Source: Polyangium fumosum (GTDB lineage: Bacteria > Myxococcota_A > Polyangia > Polyangiales > Polyangiaceae). From it: a DNA stretch of 64,000 bases. The notes under the pieces are model-generated. The model searched no databases. It saw nothing but the letters and a program-made list of their open reading frames with translations, and was not told the origin of the DNA. A program made the translations under genes and the position numbers. Positions 43,359 through 51,817 of the stretch are shown here, one piece after another. The stretch covers positions 62,001 to 126,000 of the forward strand of contig NZ_SSMQ01000028.1 in assembly GCF_005144585.1 (NCBI RefSeq), in the 5' to 3' direction. Every line of letters begins with the position of its first letter. Positions within the stretch are counted from its first letter, which is position 1.

Positions 43359-43724
43359 ATGAAAACGTGTCATCGAGTTGGTCGTGCCATTCTGACTGGA
43401 TTCGGGCTTTCGCTGGCCGCCGCGCTCGCCTTCGTGAACGGCTGCGCGTTGGAGGACGACGAAGGCGTGTTCGGGCCACCTGCCGAGCCGTCGAACGTGG
43501 CGGCGGCGGCGGATGCCATGCACAACGCGGCGCCCGTGGGCATCTGGACATGCCACCGGCACTTGCAGCCGCGGTCGCTCGTGGTCACGCCCGGACCGCT
43601 CGGGAACAATACCTGCTCGGTCACCGCGACGCTTTTGCCCGGCTCGTCCGATATGTATTGCGGCGAGGATGGTTGCCTGCCGTGCAAGCACCTCCAGGAT
43701 CTCTGGAAGTGCCCCACGACGTAG
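43359..43724 (+). CDS. Six-cysteine mini-lipoprotein 5 (CLPC variant)
   Basis: The 121-aa last member: 'WTCHRHLQ', 'NTCSVT', 'MYCGEDGCLPCKHLQDLWKC'. Same x14, x2 and x8 spacings, but the CPDC is CLPC and the loop before it is only 4 residues. Signal 'AALAFVNGC'. GGGGAGG precedes ATG 43359. It converges with the trypsin-LRR gene. Confidence 0.78.
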   Translation: MKTCHRVGRAILTGFGLSLAAALAFVNGCALEDDEGVFGPPAEPSNVAAAADAMHNAAPVGIWTCHRHLQPRSLVVTPGPLGNNTCSVTATLLPGSSDMYCGEDGCLPCKHLQDLWKCPTT

Positions 43725-43751
43725 CCCGCGCGGCTGTGCGGCCCGCGGATT

Positions 43752-45002
43752 CTACGGCACGAGCTGCGCCTCTCCCCCCGCCACCACGACGCCGCGCGCC
43801 TCGAGCCGTCGCGCCTGCTCCGGCTCGTCCACGCCGTTTGCGGTAACGTCCACCCATTGCAGGTCCGGCAGGCGCTCGAGGGGTGCGAGGGACCGTAACC
43901 AGTTGCCGCGCAGCGAGATACGACGCAGCCCGGCGAGCCCGGCGAGCGGCGAGAGGTCCGTCAATGCGAGGTCCTCGAGCGAAAGCACCTCCGTCGCGGC
44001 GAGGCGCTCCCCGAGGCGCTGGCAATCGGGCGAGCCCGCCGCGGAGACCGGCTCCCCCAGCGCGGCGGCGAGGGCCCGCAGCGTGCGCCGCGGACCGGGG
44101 CCCAGGTTTTTCGCAGCCTCGCATCGCGCGGGAAACGATTCCCCCTCGGGCGTCTCCTGCGAGGAGCGCAAGGGGGGCGCGCAATCCAAATCCCCGCGCG
44201 CGAGATCGACGCCCGATGCTTCCTCGATCCAGCATGCCGTCTCGCGCAGGACGCTCCATTTCCCGGGCTTCGTATCGTCGGCGCAGGGGACGGGACCACG
44301 CGACGCGAGGCCCACGAGCCGGAAAGAGCCGCCTTCCAGGCGCACGAGGGCCGGGCCGCCGCTATCGCCGGCGCAAGCGTCGGCCGCGGCGCCCCCGGCC
44401 CTGAGCTCGGCACGGCCGACGGCGGCGACGTGGGTCCACGCGGCGTATTTGCGTCCATATCGGGCGACGTCCTCCTCGCGGTCCCGAAAACCATATCCGA
44501 GGAGGAGGAGCTCCCGGCCCGGCACGAGGGCCTCCCGGGTCTCGGCGACGTCCGTCAAAAGCGGCACCGTCGCGATGGCATGAAGGGGCTCGGCGAGGAT
44601 CACGAGGCCCACGTCGTATCGCCCGAAGAGGGCTTCGGGCCTGGCTTTTTTGTAGAGCGGATGCATGACCGCCCGTGTGATGCCCACCGTCGGCCGCACG
44701 GCGCCCCCTTCCGCGCCCGGCCCGACATACACGCCGGCCTCCTGCAAAGCCTCCGGATCGCCGAGGCCACGCACGCAATGCGCAGCCGTCACCACGAGGC
44801 GCGGGTGCACGAGCGTGCCCGAGCAGGTGATCATCCCCCCGCGGGTGAGGGCGACGGCGGTCTCCCATTGCCCGGCTGGGACGAGCCTACCGCCGACGAG
44901 CGGCAGCACCAGAGCCTGCGGCTCCTCGGGGGGCGCCCCACAGGCGGCGACCCAAAGGCAGACCAGGACCGCCCTCACGAACGACCGGGAACGTGCGCCC
45001 AT
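43752..45002 (-). CDS. Trypsin-like serine protease lipoprotein with C-terminal leucine-rich repeats
   Basis: A 416-aa exported protein; the lipoprotein signal ends 'WVAAC'. The protease domain has all three catalytic elements: 'VVTAAHCVRG' (His), 'YDVGLVILAEP' (Asp) and 'CAGDSGGPALV' (Ser). The last about 90 residues contain leucine-rich repeats ('LSLEDLALTDLSPLAGLAGL', 'LRRISLRGNWLRSLAPLERL'). S1 proteases fused to LRRs are unusual; the LRRs may recruit a substrate or regulate the enzyme. Only 11 bases separate it from the preceding small secreted-protein gene, so the two form an operon. ATG 45002. Confidence 0.88.
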   Translation of the reverse strand: MGARSRSFVRAVLVCLWVAACGAPPEEPQALVLPLVGGRLVPAGQWETAVALTRGGMITCSGTLVHPRLVVTAAHCVRGLGDPEALQEAGVYVGPGAEGGAVRPTVGITRAVMHPLYKKARPEALFGRYDVGLVILAEPLHAIATVPLLTDVAETREALVPGRELLLLGYGFRDREEDVARYGRKYAAWTHVAAVGRAELRAGGAAADACAGDSGGPALVRLEGGSFRLVGLASRGPVPCADDTKPGKWSVLRETACWIEEASGVDLARGDLDCAPPLRSSQETPEGESFPARCEAAKNLGPGPRRTLRALAAALGEPVSAAGSPDCQRLGERLAATEVLSLEDLALTDLSPLAGLAGLRRISLRGNWLRSLAPLERLPDLQWVDVTANGVDEPEQARRLEARGVVVAGGEAQLVP

Positions 45003-45013
45003 GTCGCGGGAGC

Positions 45014-45370
45014 TCAATCGTAGCAGGGCCCGAGGAGGAGATCGCGCCCCCGCACGGTCGGGTCGATCGTGAGATCACAATGACGACGCGTTTCGGTCAC
45101 GACCTCCAAGTACACCGCGTTCTCGCAACGAGCCATGACCTCCGTTTGACCCACGCTGGAGGTCGTGGCGAGGATGCCGCTGTTGCCGAAGGGGCCGATG
45201 GTCGCCCGCAACGACCCGTTGACCCAGATCTCGCAGGTGCGGTCGAGCTTGCTGATGACCCTCAGGGTATGGAGCCCGCGCTCCACGTCCGCGTCGTCCG
45301 CCGCGCGGGCCGTGAAGCCGGCGGAGGCGAGGCCGAGGAGCAGCATGGAGGCAATGGCGAATCGAACCAT
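45014..45370 (-). CDS. Small secreted protein, first gene of the protease operon
   Basis: 118 aa. A Sec signal peptide 'MVRFAIASMLLLGLASAG' cleaved near 'ARA', then about 90 residues with four cysteines ('RTCEIW', 'ARCENA', 'RHCDLT', 'GPCYD') probably in two disulfides, and a beta-rich pattern 'LRVISKLDRTCEIWVNGSLR'. GGAAGGAG lies 8 bases before ATG 45370. Coupled to the downstream protease; it could be an inhibitor or cofactor, but no homologue is recognised. Confidence 0.7.
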   Translation of the reverse strand: MVRFAIASMLLLGLASAGFTARAADDADVERGLHTLRVISKLDRTCEIWVNGSLRATIGPFGNSGILATTSSVGQTEVMARCENAVYLEVVTETRRHCDLTIDPTVRGRDLLLGPCYD

Positions 45371-45453
45371 CGAGAAACTCCTTCCCATCGGCATGGCGGA
45401 CCCACGTCCCTGCACGAAGCATGGGGGTTCGCATGCACGTCGCAAGCGGGCGC

Positions 45454-45494
45454 CTAGGTGGCTGGTGTTGATCGCGAGCCCATCGACGACGGTC
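45454..45494. repeat. CTAG-ended short element related to the 107-bp MITE
   Basis: CTAGGTGGCTGGTGTT at 45454-45469 is identical to the end of the 107-bp element at 52877, and the segment closes at a second CTAG (45491). GGTCGATGCTCTAG also flanks the 52877 copy. A decayed or internally deleted relative. Confidence 0.6.
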
Positions 45495-45561
45495 GATGCT
45501 CTAGGGGTTCACCGCGATCTCGCTTGACAACCCGCAGACCGTTCTTGCAGAGTCCGAATGT

Positions 45562-45930
45562 ATGCGAAATCCACGCTCCATCGTGTTGCTCTTGCTCTGC
45601 ACGGCATGCGCTGCGCGTGGAAACCACATGGAGCACGAGCCTCGGGCCGAACCAAGGAATGACGTGTCGACAACGTGGATCGGGCTCACGGTAGGCCAAG
45701 TCCTTGCCCAGTGCGGCACGCCGGACAGCGAGCTGCGGATGCAGGACGAACCCCCCGGAAAGCTTCGGGGCGTCGAATTCGATTGCCACGAGAGCGAGCC
45801 CGCGCGGCGCGTGGTTCTGGAGTTCGAGTATCACACCGCATTGTTCTCCGAGGAGCGAGCCTGGGGGAGCGAGTTCGTGAAGGCGCAACGGGTGATTCGC
45901 GTGCTCGAATCGACACGCGTGGAGCCATGA
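45562..45930 (+). CDS. Small lipoprotein
   Basis: A 122-aa protein; 'MRNPRSIVLLLLCTAC' is a short lipoprotein signal (lipid Cys16). The mature part has two further cysteines ('AQCGTP', 'FDCHES') and no recognised domain; 'WIGLTVGQVLAQCGTPDSEL' resembles the start of SmpA/OmlA-like (BamE fold) small lipoproteins, in which 'GMT..QV...LG.P' is typical. Weak assignment. TTGACA stands about 35 bases upstream of ATG 45562. Confidence 0.65.
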   Translation: MRNPRSIVLLLLCTACAARGNHMEHEPRAEPRNDVSTTWIGLTVGQVLAQCGTPDSELRMQDEPPGKLRGVEFDCHESEPARRVVLEFEYHTALFSEERAWGSEFVKAQRVIRVLESTRVEP

Positions 45931-45959
45931 TTGACTGATTTTGCACGCGCGCCGCAGCG

Positions 45960-46371
45960 ACGGCCTCGGGAGGGGTGAAACGGAGGGGCGAAATGCTCCC
46001 AAACGGTGCCGTGACGACCCGAAATGAGGTCCGGGCGGTCGGGATCGGTCATGGGGAAGCCCCCACGTCAGGTCCGGGCCGGCGGGATCGTCTTTGGGGA
46101 AGCCCCAACGCGAGGTCCCGGCGGCCGGGATCGGTCATGGGGAAGCCCCCACGTCAGGTCCGGGCCGGCGGGATCGTCTTTGGGGAAGCCCCAACGCGAG
46201 GTCCCGGCGGCCGGGATCGGTCATGGGGAGGCCCCAACGTCAGGTCTGACCCGGCGGCATGCGTCATGGGGAGCCCCCAACGCGAGGTCCCGCCGGTCGG
46301 GATCGTCTTTGGGGAGGCCCCAAAGGACACCGTGGGCAGCCCCAGGGAATTTTGGGGAGCCCCCAAAGCCG
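45960..46371. repeat. 43-bp tandem repeat array, copy 2
   Basis: Units start at 46043, 46086, 46129, 46172 and 46215, continuing imperfectly to 46371. Two subtypes alternate (GATCGGTCATGGGGAAGC and GATCGTCTTTGGGGAAGC), making an 86-bp higher-order repeat. Each has the TGGGG...CCCC hairpin. Left flank CGGTGACGACCCGAAACGAG-like sequence matches array 1. It lies between the stops of two convergent genes (45930 and 46372) and is non-coding. Confidence 0.92.
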
Positions 46372-47568
46372 TCAAGGCTTGCTCGGAGCGCTTGTCGCCT
46401 CGGTTTTGCACCCGTCGAGCGCGGAGGAAGGCACGCGGAAGGCCGCGCCCTTGGCGGCGACGATCTCCGGGGGCGGGGCCCCGAAGCCGTGGTCCGGGCC
46501 GCGCGGCGCGGCAATACGCGTGTAAGGAGCGGCGCGATCCAGCATGCCGACCCGCGTGCCTTTCCGCACATGGCCCACGGTCACGCGCTCGCCCGCGACC
46601 TCGGCGACGAGAGGCACATCCTCGCTGCAAAGGAAGGACGCCACAGGCTCCTCGTTCGGAGGCCGGTCGATCCCCCTGAGGCCCTGCGTGCGGTATGGAT
46701 TGGACGGCTTCTCCAGGGCCGAAGAAGCGACCCAGCCGAAGACGGTCCCTTCGTCGAGCGTCCACGCAATCCGCGTCGCCTTGCCTTTCGTCTCGACCAC
46801 GCGGACGGACGTGGACGCGCTTGGCGGGTGAAGGCGCGCGACGGCCGGCCCCGCGGGCTCCACGGCGAGGTTGATGGGATTCCCTCCCCGGAGAAGCATG
46901 TACGGGTCCCCTTTCGAGGACGGGAGCACGGAGGGGTCGACGTCGAGCACGGCGGCGTCGAGGGAGAGCTCCGCGCAGGTCAAGCGCTGGGCCGGGAGGC
47001 TCCCGAGGACCTCGACCTCGTTGCCGAAGCGCGGCGCGACCTCGACGCCGGACGACGAGGCGCTCACGACGCGCAAGCGCGTGGGGGCGAGGAAGCCGCC
47101 GAGGGCGCGCGCGCGGACCGGGTGGAGCACGAGCTCGGCGGCGTCGAGGAAACCACGCAGCACGAGGTCGGGGTTCTTGAGGGTGATGCCGACGCTCTTG
47201 GCAGGCCCGTCGAGCAGCACGACGTCCGCCGAGCGGTCCTGGCCGGCCGTGCCGAAGAGGCCGGCCATGCCGCCGACATGTTTCTCCCCGACGATCGCGA
47301 ACGCGGGGCCGTCCGGCGCGAGCCGAAGCGTGAGCCCCGCGCCGCGGAACCCCTGATAGGAGATCCGACAAACGCCCTCCGGGAGCTCCAGGGTGCGAGG
47401 CGGTTGCGATGGCGCGGACGCAGCCGGCGCGGCGGCCGAGGCGCTCGCTCCCGGAGGAGCCGACGTGGAGGACGCGGGCGTGTTGTCGCAGCCGAGCGCG
47501 GGGAGGAGGAGTGCGGCGAGAGAAACGGCGAAGGTGCGTGGGAGAGCCGGGGCCGCAAGGAAGGTCAT
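46372..47568 (-). CDS. Lipoprotein of unknown function, 398 aa
   Basis: The signal 'LAALLLPALGC' gives lipid Cys27, then a Ser/Ala/Pro linker. The mature part is beta-rich with 'VCRISYQGFRGAGLTLRLAP' and further cysteines (in 'LTCAELS' and 'FLCSED'); the C-terminal 'RVTVGHVRKGTRVGMLDRAA' resembles a bacterial SH3-like domain, a weak match. No catalytic motif. It runs divergently from the Gly-rich lipoprotein at 47672, about 100 bases apart. Confidence 0.7.
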   Translation of the reverse strand: MTFLAAPALPRTFAVSLAALLLPALGCDNTPASSTSAPPGASASAAAPAASAPSQPPRTLELPEGVCRISYQGFRGAGLTLRLAPDGPAFAIVGEKHVGGMAGLFGTAGQDRSADVVLLDGPAKSVGITLKNPDLVLRGFLDAAELVLHPVRARALGGFLAPTRLRVVSASSSGVEVAPRFGNEVEVLGSLPAQRLTCAELSLDAAVLDVDPSVLPSSKGDPYMLLRGGNPINLAVEPAGPAVARLHPPSASTSVRVVETKGKATRIAWTLDEGTVFGWVASSALEKPSNPYRTQGLRGIDRPPNEEPVASFLCSEDVPLVAEVAGERVTVGHVRKGTRVGMLDRAAPYTRIAAPRGPDHGFGAPPPEIVAAKGAAFRVPSSALDGCKTEATSAPSKP

Positions 47569-47671
47569 GGAGAGACTCTAAACGTGGTCCTCCCGCAGAT
47601 CGAATCTTCTTGAGGGTCGCGTCGACGAGGTGAAGGCTCTCGACGGAGTCAGAAAGATCAAGGAGGGCAAC

Positions 47672-48400
47672 ATGTCACATCGGAACAAGGTCTGTGCAGC
47701 GGCGGGGATCGCCGCCATGGTCGCTGGGCTCCTTTCCGCCGGATGCGAAGCGGAGCCACGCAACTACGAAAACACGGGCGGGGCGGGCGGCGGCGGCGCC
47801 GGGGGAGGCTCGCAGAGCAGCACGGGGAGCGGCGGCGCGGGCCCCGGGGGGATGGGCGGCATGGGCGGCATGGGCGGCGACGGCGGCATGGGCGGGGGCG
47901 GCACGGGCGGCGGGGGCGGCTCGTGCGCGCCGGCGCTCGATCCGATGATCTATTCGATTGCCAACCCGGAGTGCGGCGCGTTGCCCCTGGCCCCCGAGGC
48001 CGAGGCGATCCCGTTCCTCGTGTTCGGCGGGAACGCCACGTATACGGGCGGCGTGATCCTGCCGGGCCAGTACGAGCAGGTGAAAGCGGAGGTCTCTTAT
48101 GCCGAGGCCCCTTCGAAGACGCAACGTGTCCTCGTGTTCGACGACGCGGGCCTCACGACGTTGAACTTCAAGGACTACGACATCCCCGCGCTCGACGGTG
48201 CCGACCTGCAAGGGTGGGGGCAAGGGACCTACGTGACGAACGGCACCACGCTCACGTCGACCTACTCCGTCTGCAAGAGCACGCACCAGCCGGAGGTGTG
48301 GACGACGTCGTTCACCACGTACACCGAAGGTTGTGACGACTTCCTCGTCGTCGGCACCAAGGACCACCGCATGACGTTGAAGCGACGTCGCGCCCCCTGA
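47672..48400 (+). CDS. Lipoprotein with Gly-rich linker
   Basis: A 242-aa exported protein: signal 'AAMVAGLLSAGC', then a linker of nearly 60 residues of Gly with Met and Ser (GGMGGMGGMGGDGGMGG...), then a domain of about 150 residues with a lipocalin/jelly-roll-like beta pattern and Cys pairs ('GSCAPALDP', 'PECGAL', 'VCKST', 'GCDDF'). Gly-rich linkers after a lipid Cys are typical of myxobacterial surface lipoproteins. AAGGAGGG lies 7 bases before ATG 47672. Function unknown. Confidence 0.8.
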   Translation: MSHRNKVCAAAGIAAMVAGLLSAGCEAEPRNYENTGGAGGGGAGGGSQSSTGSGGAGPGGMGGMGGMGGDGGMGGGGTGGGGGSCAPALDPMIYSIANPECGALPLAPEAEAIPFLVFGGNATYTGGVILPGQYEQVKAEVSYAEAPSKTQRVLVFDDAGLTTLNFKDYDIPALDGADLQGWGQGTYVTNGTTLTSTYSVCKSTHQPEVWTTSFTTYTEGCDDFLVVGTKDHRMTLKRRRAP

Positions 48401-48407
48401 AAGCGCC

Positions 48408-48944
48408 TCATCGCGGCGCCGCGCCGACGGCATAACCGAGGTTCACCGTCCAGAACCCCTCGTGGGGCTGCGAGGTGAAGCGCAGGTCGTATTCGATCCG
48501 CGTCCCGAGGGTGAGCATGCCCGGCGCGCTCACGGGAATGCCGTTCTTCCTTTTGGCCGCGAACCCGACGACCATCCCGACCTCGGCGACAGGAGAGAAC
48601 ATGCCGAACGAAAAAGCCCCATCCGCGCTGCCGAGCTGCAAGAAGTTCGTGCCGCCGAGGAGATAAAAACCGACGGGGTCGGGGTTGTGGAGGTGGAGGG
48701 CGCCGAGGAAAAGCGTGCCGTCCCCCGCGCCCTCCGTGACCTTGCCGCGAATCGCGACGTCGAAGGCCAGGGGGAGGTCACGATCACCGAGGGCGGCTTC
48801 GAGGCCCAACGACCCGCCTTGTCGGCCCTGCGCGAGCGTCGTCGAGGTGGTGAACCCGCCCTCGGCCCGGAGCCACCCGCTACAGCCTGGGAGGAACAGA
48901 AGGAGAAACGGGACGGCTGCGAGAGGAGGAAAACCTTGGTGCAT
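48408..48944 (-). CDS. Lipoprotein, probable beta-barrel-like
   Basis: 178 aa. 'MHQGFPPLAAVPFLLLFLPGC' is a lipoprotein signal (lipobox LPGC). The mature protein is Gly/aromatic-rich with alternating hydrophobic strands ('GGFTTSTTLAQGRQGGSLGL', 'AFDVAIRGKVTEGAGDGTLF', 'WTVNLGYAVGA'), a pattern of outer-membrane barrel proteins. Convergent with the Gly-rich lipoprotein (8 bases). No family recognised. ATG 48944 preferred over 48959. Confidence 0.65.
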   Translation of the reverse strand: MHQGFPPLAAVPFLLLFLPGCSGWLRAEGGFTTSTTLAQGRQGGSLGLEAALGDRDLPLAFDVAIRGKVTEGAGDGTLFLGALHLHNPDPVGFYLLGGTNFLQLGSADGAFSFGMFSPVAEVGMVVGFAAKRKNGIPVSAPGMLTLGTRIEYDLRFTSQPHEGFWTVNLGYAVGAAPR

Positions 48945-49008
48945 CGTCTCAGCGTACATCCTTCTCGCCGAGGTCCCTCGCTTGCAATGCGCGGGCGGGG
49001 TGCATGGG

Positions 49009-50298
49009 ATGCGCACACGTCGGGCCGGGGCCCTCCTCGTTCTGTCGATGATCGCCGGCCTCGCGAGTTACAGCAGCCGCGAGCAAGGCCACGCGCGGGC
49101 CGAACCCACGGAGCCCCGGGAATCCCTGGCCGCGCCCGTCGCGAGGTCGATCCACCTCGATCGCGCCGCGTACACCGAGCGCCTCCGGGCGATGTGGCTC
49201 GGCGGCTGCCTCGCGAACTGGACGGGGCTCCGGACCGAAGGCGTCCGCATCACGCGCCCGTTCTTCACGGACGACGATTGGGGAAAACCCCTCGGCCGCG
49301 ACGGGGCGCCGATCGATTTCGTGTTCCAGGATCCCTGGCAGGCGGACGACGACACCGACATCGAATACGTCTATCTGCACCTCTTGACCGAGGCGCGGAC
49401 GCTCCACCTCCGGCCGGCGCAGATCCGCGACGGGTGGCGGGCCCACGTGAACGATTTCATCTGGGTGTCGAACCGGAGGGCGCGGGACCTCATGGAGCGC
49501 GGGATCCTGCCCCCCGAGACCAGCCATCCCGCGCGCAACCCCGACGCGTTGCAGATCGACGCGCAGCTCACGACGGAGATCTTCGGCGCCCTCGCGCCCG
49601 GGATGCCCGCGCGGGCCCTCGAAATCGCGCATCTCCCAATCCGCACCACCGCCCGCGGCCACGCGGCGCACGCGGCCGAGTTCCACGTGCTCTTGTTCTC
49701 CCTCGCCGCCACGGTCGATCCGAAAAAACCACGGCGCGAGGAGGTCGTGCGGATCGTCCGCGAAGCCAAGGCGTTCCTGCCGGACACCTCGAAGGCCGTC
49801 GACGTCATCGATTTCGTGCTCTCCGCCTACCTCGCGGCGAACGACAAGAACAACTGGGAGAGCACGCGCGACGCCCTCGCGCGGCGGTACCAGGAAGAGG
49901 CCCTGGTGCGCGGCTTCGTGTATCGAGGCTTCACGGAGTCCGCGATCAACCTGGGCACGGGGCTCTTGGCCCTCCTGTTCGGCGAAGGAGACTTCGCGCG
50001 CACGGTGCAAATCGGCACGTTGTCCGGCTGGGACTCCGACAATGGGACGGCGACGATGGGCAGTCTCGTCGCGCTCCTCGGAGGCCTGTCCGAGCTCCAC
50101 GCCGCGTTCCCAGGCGAACGGTGGTCCGACCGGTACCATATCCACCGCACCCGCCCCACCCTGCCCGACCGCCTGCCCGACGATCCCGACGCGGAGGATA
50201 CCTTCACGGAGATCGCACGGCGGATGGCCGATCTGGTGGACCTCGCCGTGAAGGAGGCGGGCGGCGAGGTGACGGCGCGGGGGTGGAGGATCCCGTGA
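49009..50298 (+). CDS. Exported ADP-ribosylglycohydrolase-like protein
   Basis: A 429-aa protein; an N-terminal hydrophobic segment ('RAGALLVLSMIAGLASYSS') and a following Ala/Pro region suggest export. The ADP-ribosylglycohydrolase (ARH/DraG) pattern is present: 'MWLGGCLANWTGLRTEG' near the start, the metal-binding 'ADDDTDIEYVYLHLL' and 'GWDSDNGTATMGSLVALLGG' near residue 340. ARH enzymes remove ADP-ribose from proteins with two Mg ions. An exported one is unusual because NAD-linked modification is normally cytoplasmic. The 'GWDSD' replaces the usual GGDTD, so activity or specificity may be changed. Confidence 0.8.
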   Translation: MRTRRAGALLVLSMIAGLASYSSREQGHARAEPTEPRESLAAPVARSIHLDRAAYTERLRAMWLGGCLANWTGLRTEGVRITRPFFTDDDWGKPLGRDGAPIDFVFQDPWQADDDTDIEYVYLHLLTEARTLHLRPAQIRDGWRAHVNDFIWVSNRRARDLMERGILPPETSHPARNPDALQIDAQLTTEIFGALAPGMPARALEIAHLPIRTTARGHAAHAAEFHVLLFSLAATVDPKKPRREEVVRIVREAKAFLPDTSKAVDVIDFVLSAYLAANDKNNWESTRDALARRYQEEALVRGFVYRGFTESAINLGTGLLALLFGEGDFARTVQIGTLSGWDSDNGTATMGSLVALLGGLSELHAAFPGERWSDRYHIHRTRPTLPDRLPDDPDAEDTFTEIARRMADLVDLAVKEAGGEVTARGWRIP

Positions 50299-50305
50299 AG
50301 GCGCC

Positions 50306-50646
50306 GCGCTGGGGCTTTGCCCCAGGCCCCACCCGGGGCTGTCCGCCCCGGGACCCGGACCAGCGAGGCGCTGGACCCAGGACGATGAACTGCGCTCCGC
50401 GCAGTTCATCGAACAGCCAGGGTCAAGACCCTCCACGATCCTGCCAACCAAGACCGCAGCGCTGACGGCTCGACGGGCAACGCCCCGTCGCCAGCTTGGA
50501 ACCCACGTCCATGGTCTTGCCACCGGCCCGTTGGAAGAACTGCGCACCGCGCAGTTCTTCCACCTTCGGTCCAGGCCGTGCCTGGTCCGGGTCGAGGGGC
50601 GGATAGCCCCCGCGGGGTCCGGGGCAGCGCCCCGGCGCAACGCCCC
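50306..50646. repeat. Composite palindromic element, copy 2
   Basis: Arm D (50306-50416) has the four hairpins GCTGGGGCTTTGCCCCAG, CGGGGCTGTCCGCCCCG, CCAGCGAGGCGCTGG and GATGAACTGCGC/GCGCAGTTCATC. Arm E (50533-50640) is an inverted copy. The spacer contains the reverse complement of GCGGTCTTGGTTGGCA found at 8775, so it is the same composite as 8620-8934 in opposite orientation. It fills the interval between the ADP-ribosylglycohydrolase-like and DUF3089 genes, whose stops face each other. Confidence 0.8.
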
Positions 50647-50654
50647 AGGTCGCC

Positions 50655-51767
50655 TCAAGGCGAAGCGTGCGCCGCCTGGAACGCCTCGACGCGCCGGACG
50701 GCGTTCTTGCGCAGGTTCACGTAGAAGAGCTGGTACTCGATGGGGTGGTAGTTGTCGGGGCCCATGGTCCAGAGGAGGATCCCGCTTGCGGGTCCGCGGG
50801 CTGGCAGGCTCCCCATCTGCGAGATCCAGAGGTTCCCGTCTGGCTGGCAGGCTGCGTCGGCGAACGTTGGGAGGACCGCGGGGGACTCCGTGTCGAAGAA
50901 GAGCGCGCCCTGGTTTTGCGACGCCGGCGCCGCCGCCCCGTCGTTCTTCCAGGTGAGCGGATTGACGCAGATGCGCGCGCCGGTCGCGGGGGCGTCCTTG
51001 AACTCGTATTCGTTGCGCTCGTACCGAGGGCCGCGCGCGTTCCAGCCGACGACACACCCCCATTGGTCCTCGGACGCGCAGATCGGGATGTCCTCGCCGA
51101 TCGTCGCGGGGTGAATCGGGCCGCCGACCAGGTACGCCGCGACGAGGTGTTTTCCAGCGGGTTTGCCCCAGATCTTTTCGCGGAGCAGGCGCGCGGCGAG
51201 CACCGTGCCCTGGCTGTGGGACGCGAGGAGGAAGGGGCGGCCCTCGCCGCGCCGTTCGAGGAAGGCGTCGAACGCGGCGGCGACGTCGGTGTATGCGAGA
51301 TCCACGGCGCGGTCGCCGTCCGGGCTCGGATGTACGAAGGCCTTGCCGCTCGCCTGGCGATACCGCGGCGCGTACACGGCGCAGCACGCGTTGAAGACGC
51401 TCGCCTGGATGAGGGTCGCGCCGCGGGCCGTCGCCTGGACGACGGCGGGGTCGTCGATCGGCGTGTTCCACCGCTTCGCCATGGAGGTCGTCGGGTGGAC
51501 GAAAAAGACGTCGGCCTTGGCGGCGCCGGGCGAGAGGGGCGGGAGCTCCGGCAAGGAGACGTCCGCGTCATCCTCGAGGGTGGGGAGCGCGGCCCAGGCG
51601 GAGGGCTCGGCGTAGTTCGGCGCGGGCGGCGCGGCGCTCGGGTCGAACGGGCCGGGGTCGAGGGCGGTGTAGAGCCATCGATCGAGCGTGAGGAATGCGA
51701 GGGCCACGAGGAAGACGAGGACGCCACAGACCAGCGCCACGATCGACAGGACCTTTTTCCAGCGCAT
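50655..51767 (-). CDS. DUF3089 alpha/beta-hydrolase, membrane anchored
   Basis: A 370-aa protein. One N-terminal transmembrane helix ('VLSIVALVCGVLVFLVALAF'), then a DUF3089 domain: 'ADVFFVHPTT', 'NACCAVYAPRYRQA', nucleophile elbow 'LLASHSQGTVLAA' and 'GPIHPATIGEDIPICAS'. DUF3089 proteins are alpha/beta hydrolases of unknown substrate. ATG 51767 with GGAGG 6 bases upstream; the longer open frame to 52025 covers the pseudogene. Confidence 0.88.
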   Translation of the reverse strand: MRWKKVLSIVALVCGVLVFLVALAFLTLDRWLYTALDPGPFDPSAAPPAPNYAEPSAWAALPTLEDDADVSLPELPPLSPGAAKADVFFVHPTTSMAKRWNTPIDDPAVVQATARGATLIQASVFNACCAVYAPRYRQASGKAFVHPSPDGDRAVDLAYTDVAAAFDAFLERRGEGRPFLLASHSQGTVLAARLLREKIWGKPAGKHLVAAYLVGGPIHPATIGEDIPICASEDQWGCVVGWNARGPRYERNEYEFKDAPATGARICVNPLTWKNDGAAAPASQNQGALFFDTESPAVLPTFADAACQPDGNLWISQMGSLPARGPASGILLWTMGPDNYHPIEYQLFYVNLRKNAVRRVEAFQAAHASP

Positions 51768-51817
51768 GTGTGCCCTCCGGCGCGGTGGAACCGAAGAACG
51801 CCCCGGGTATTCCCGGT

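Noticed and set aside
34555-46371. 43-bp arrays as CRISPR
   Set aside because: Units are directly adjacent with no spacers, and no cas genes are in the window.
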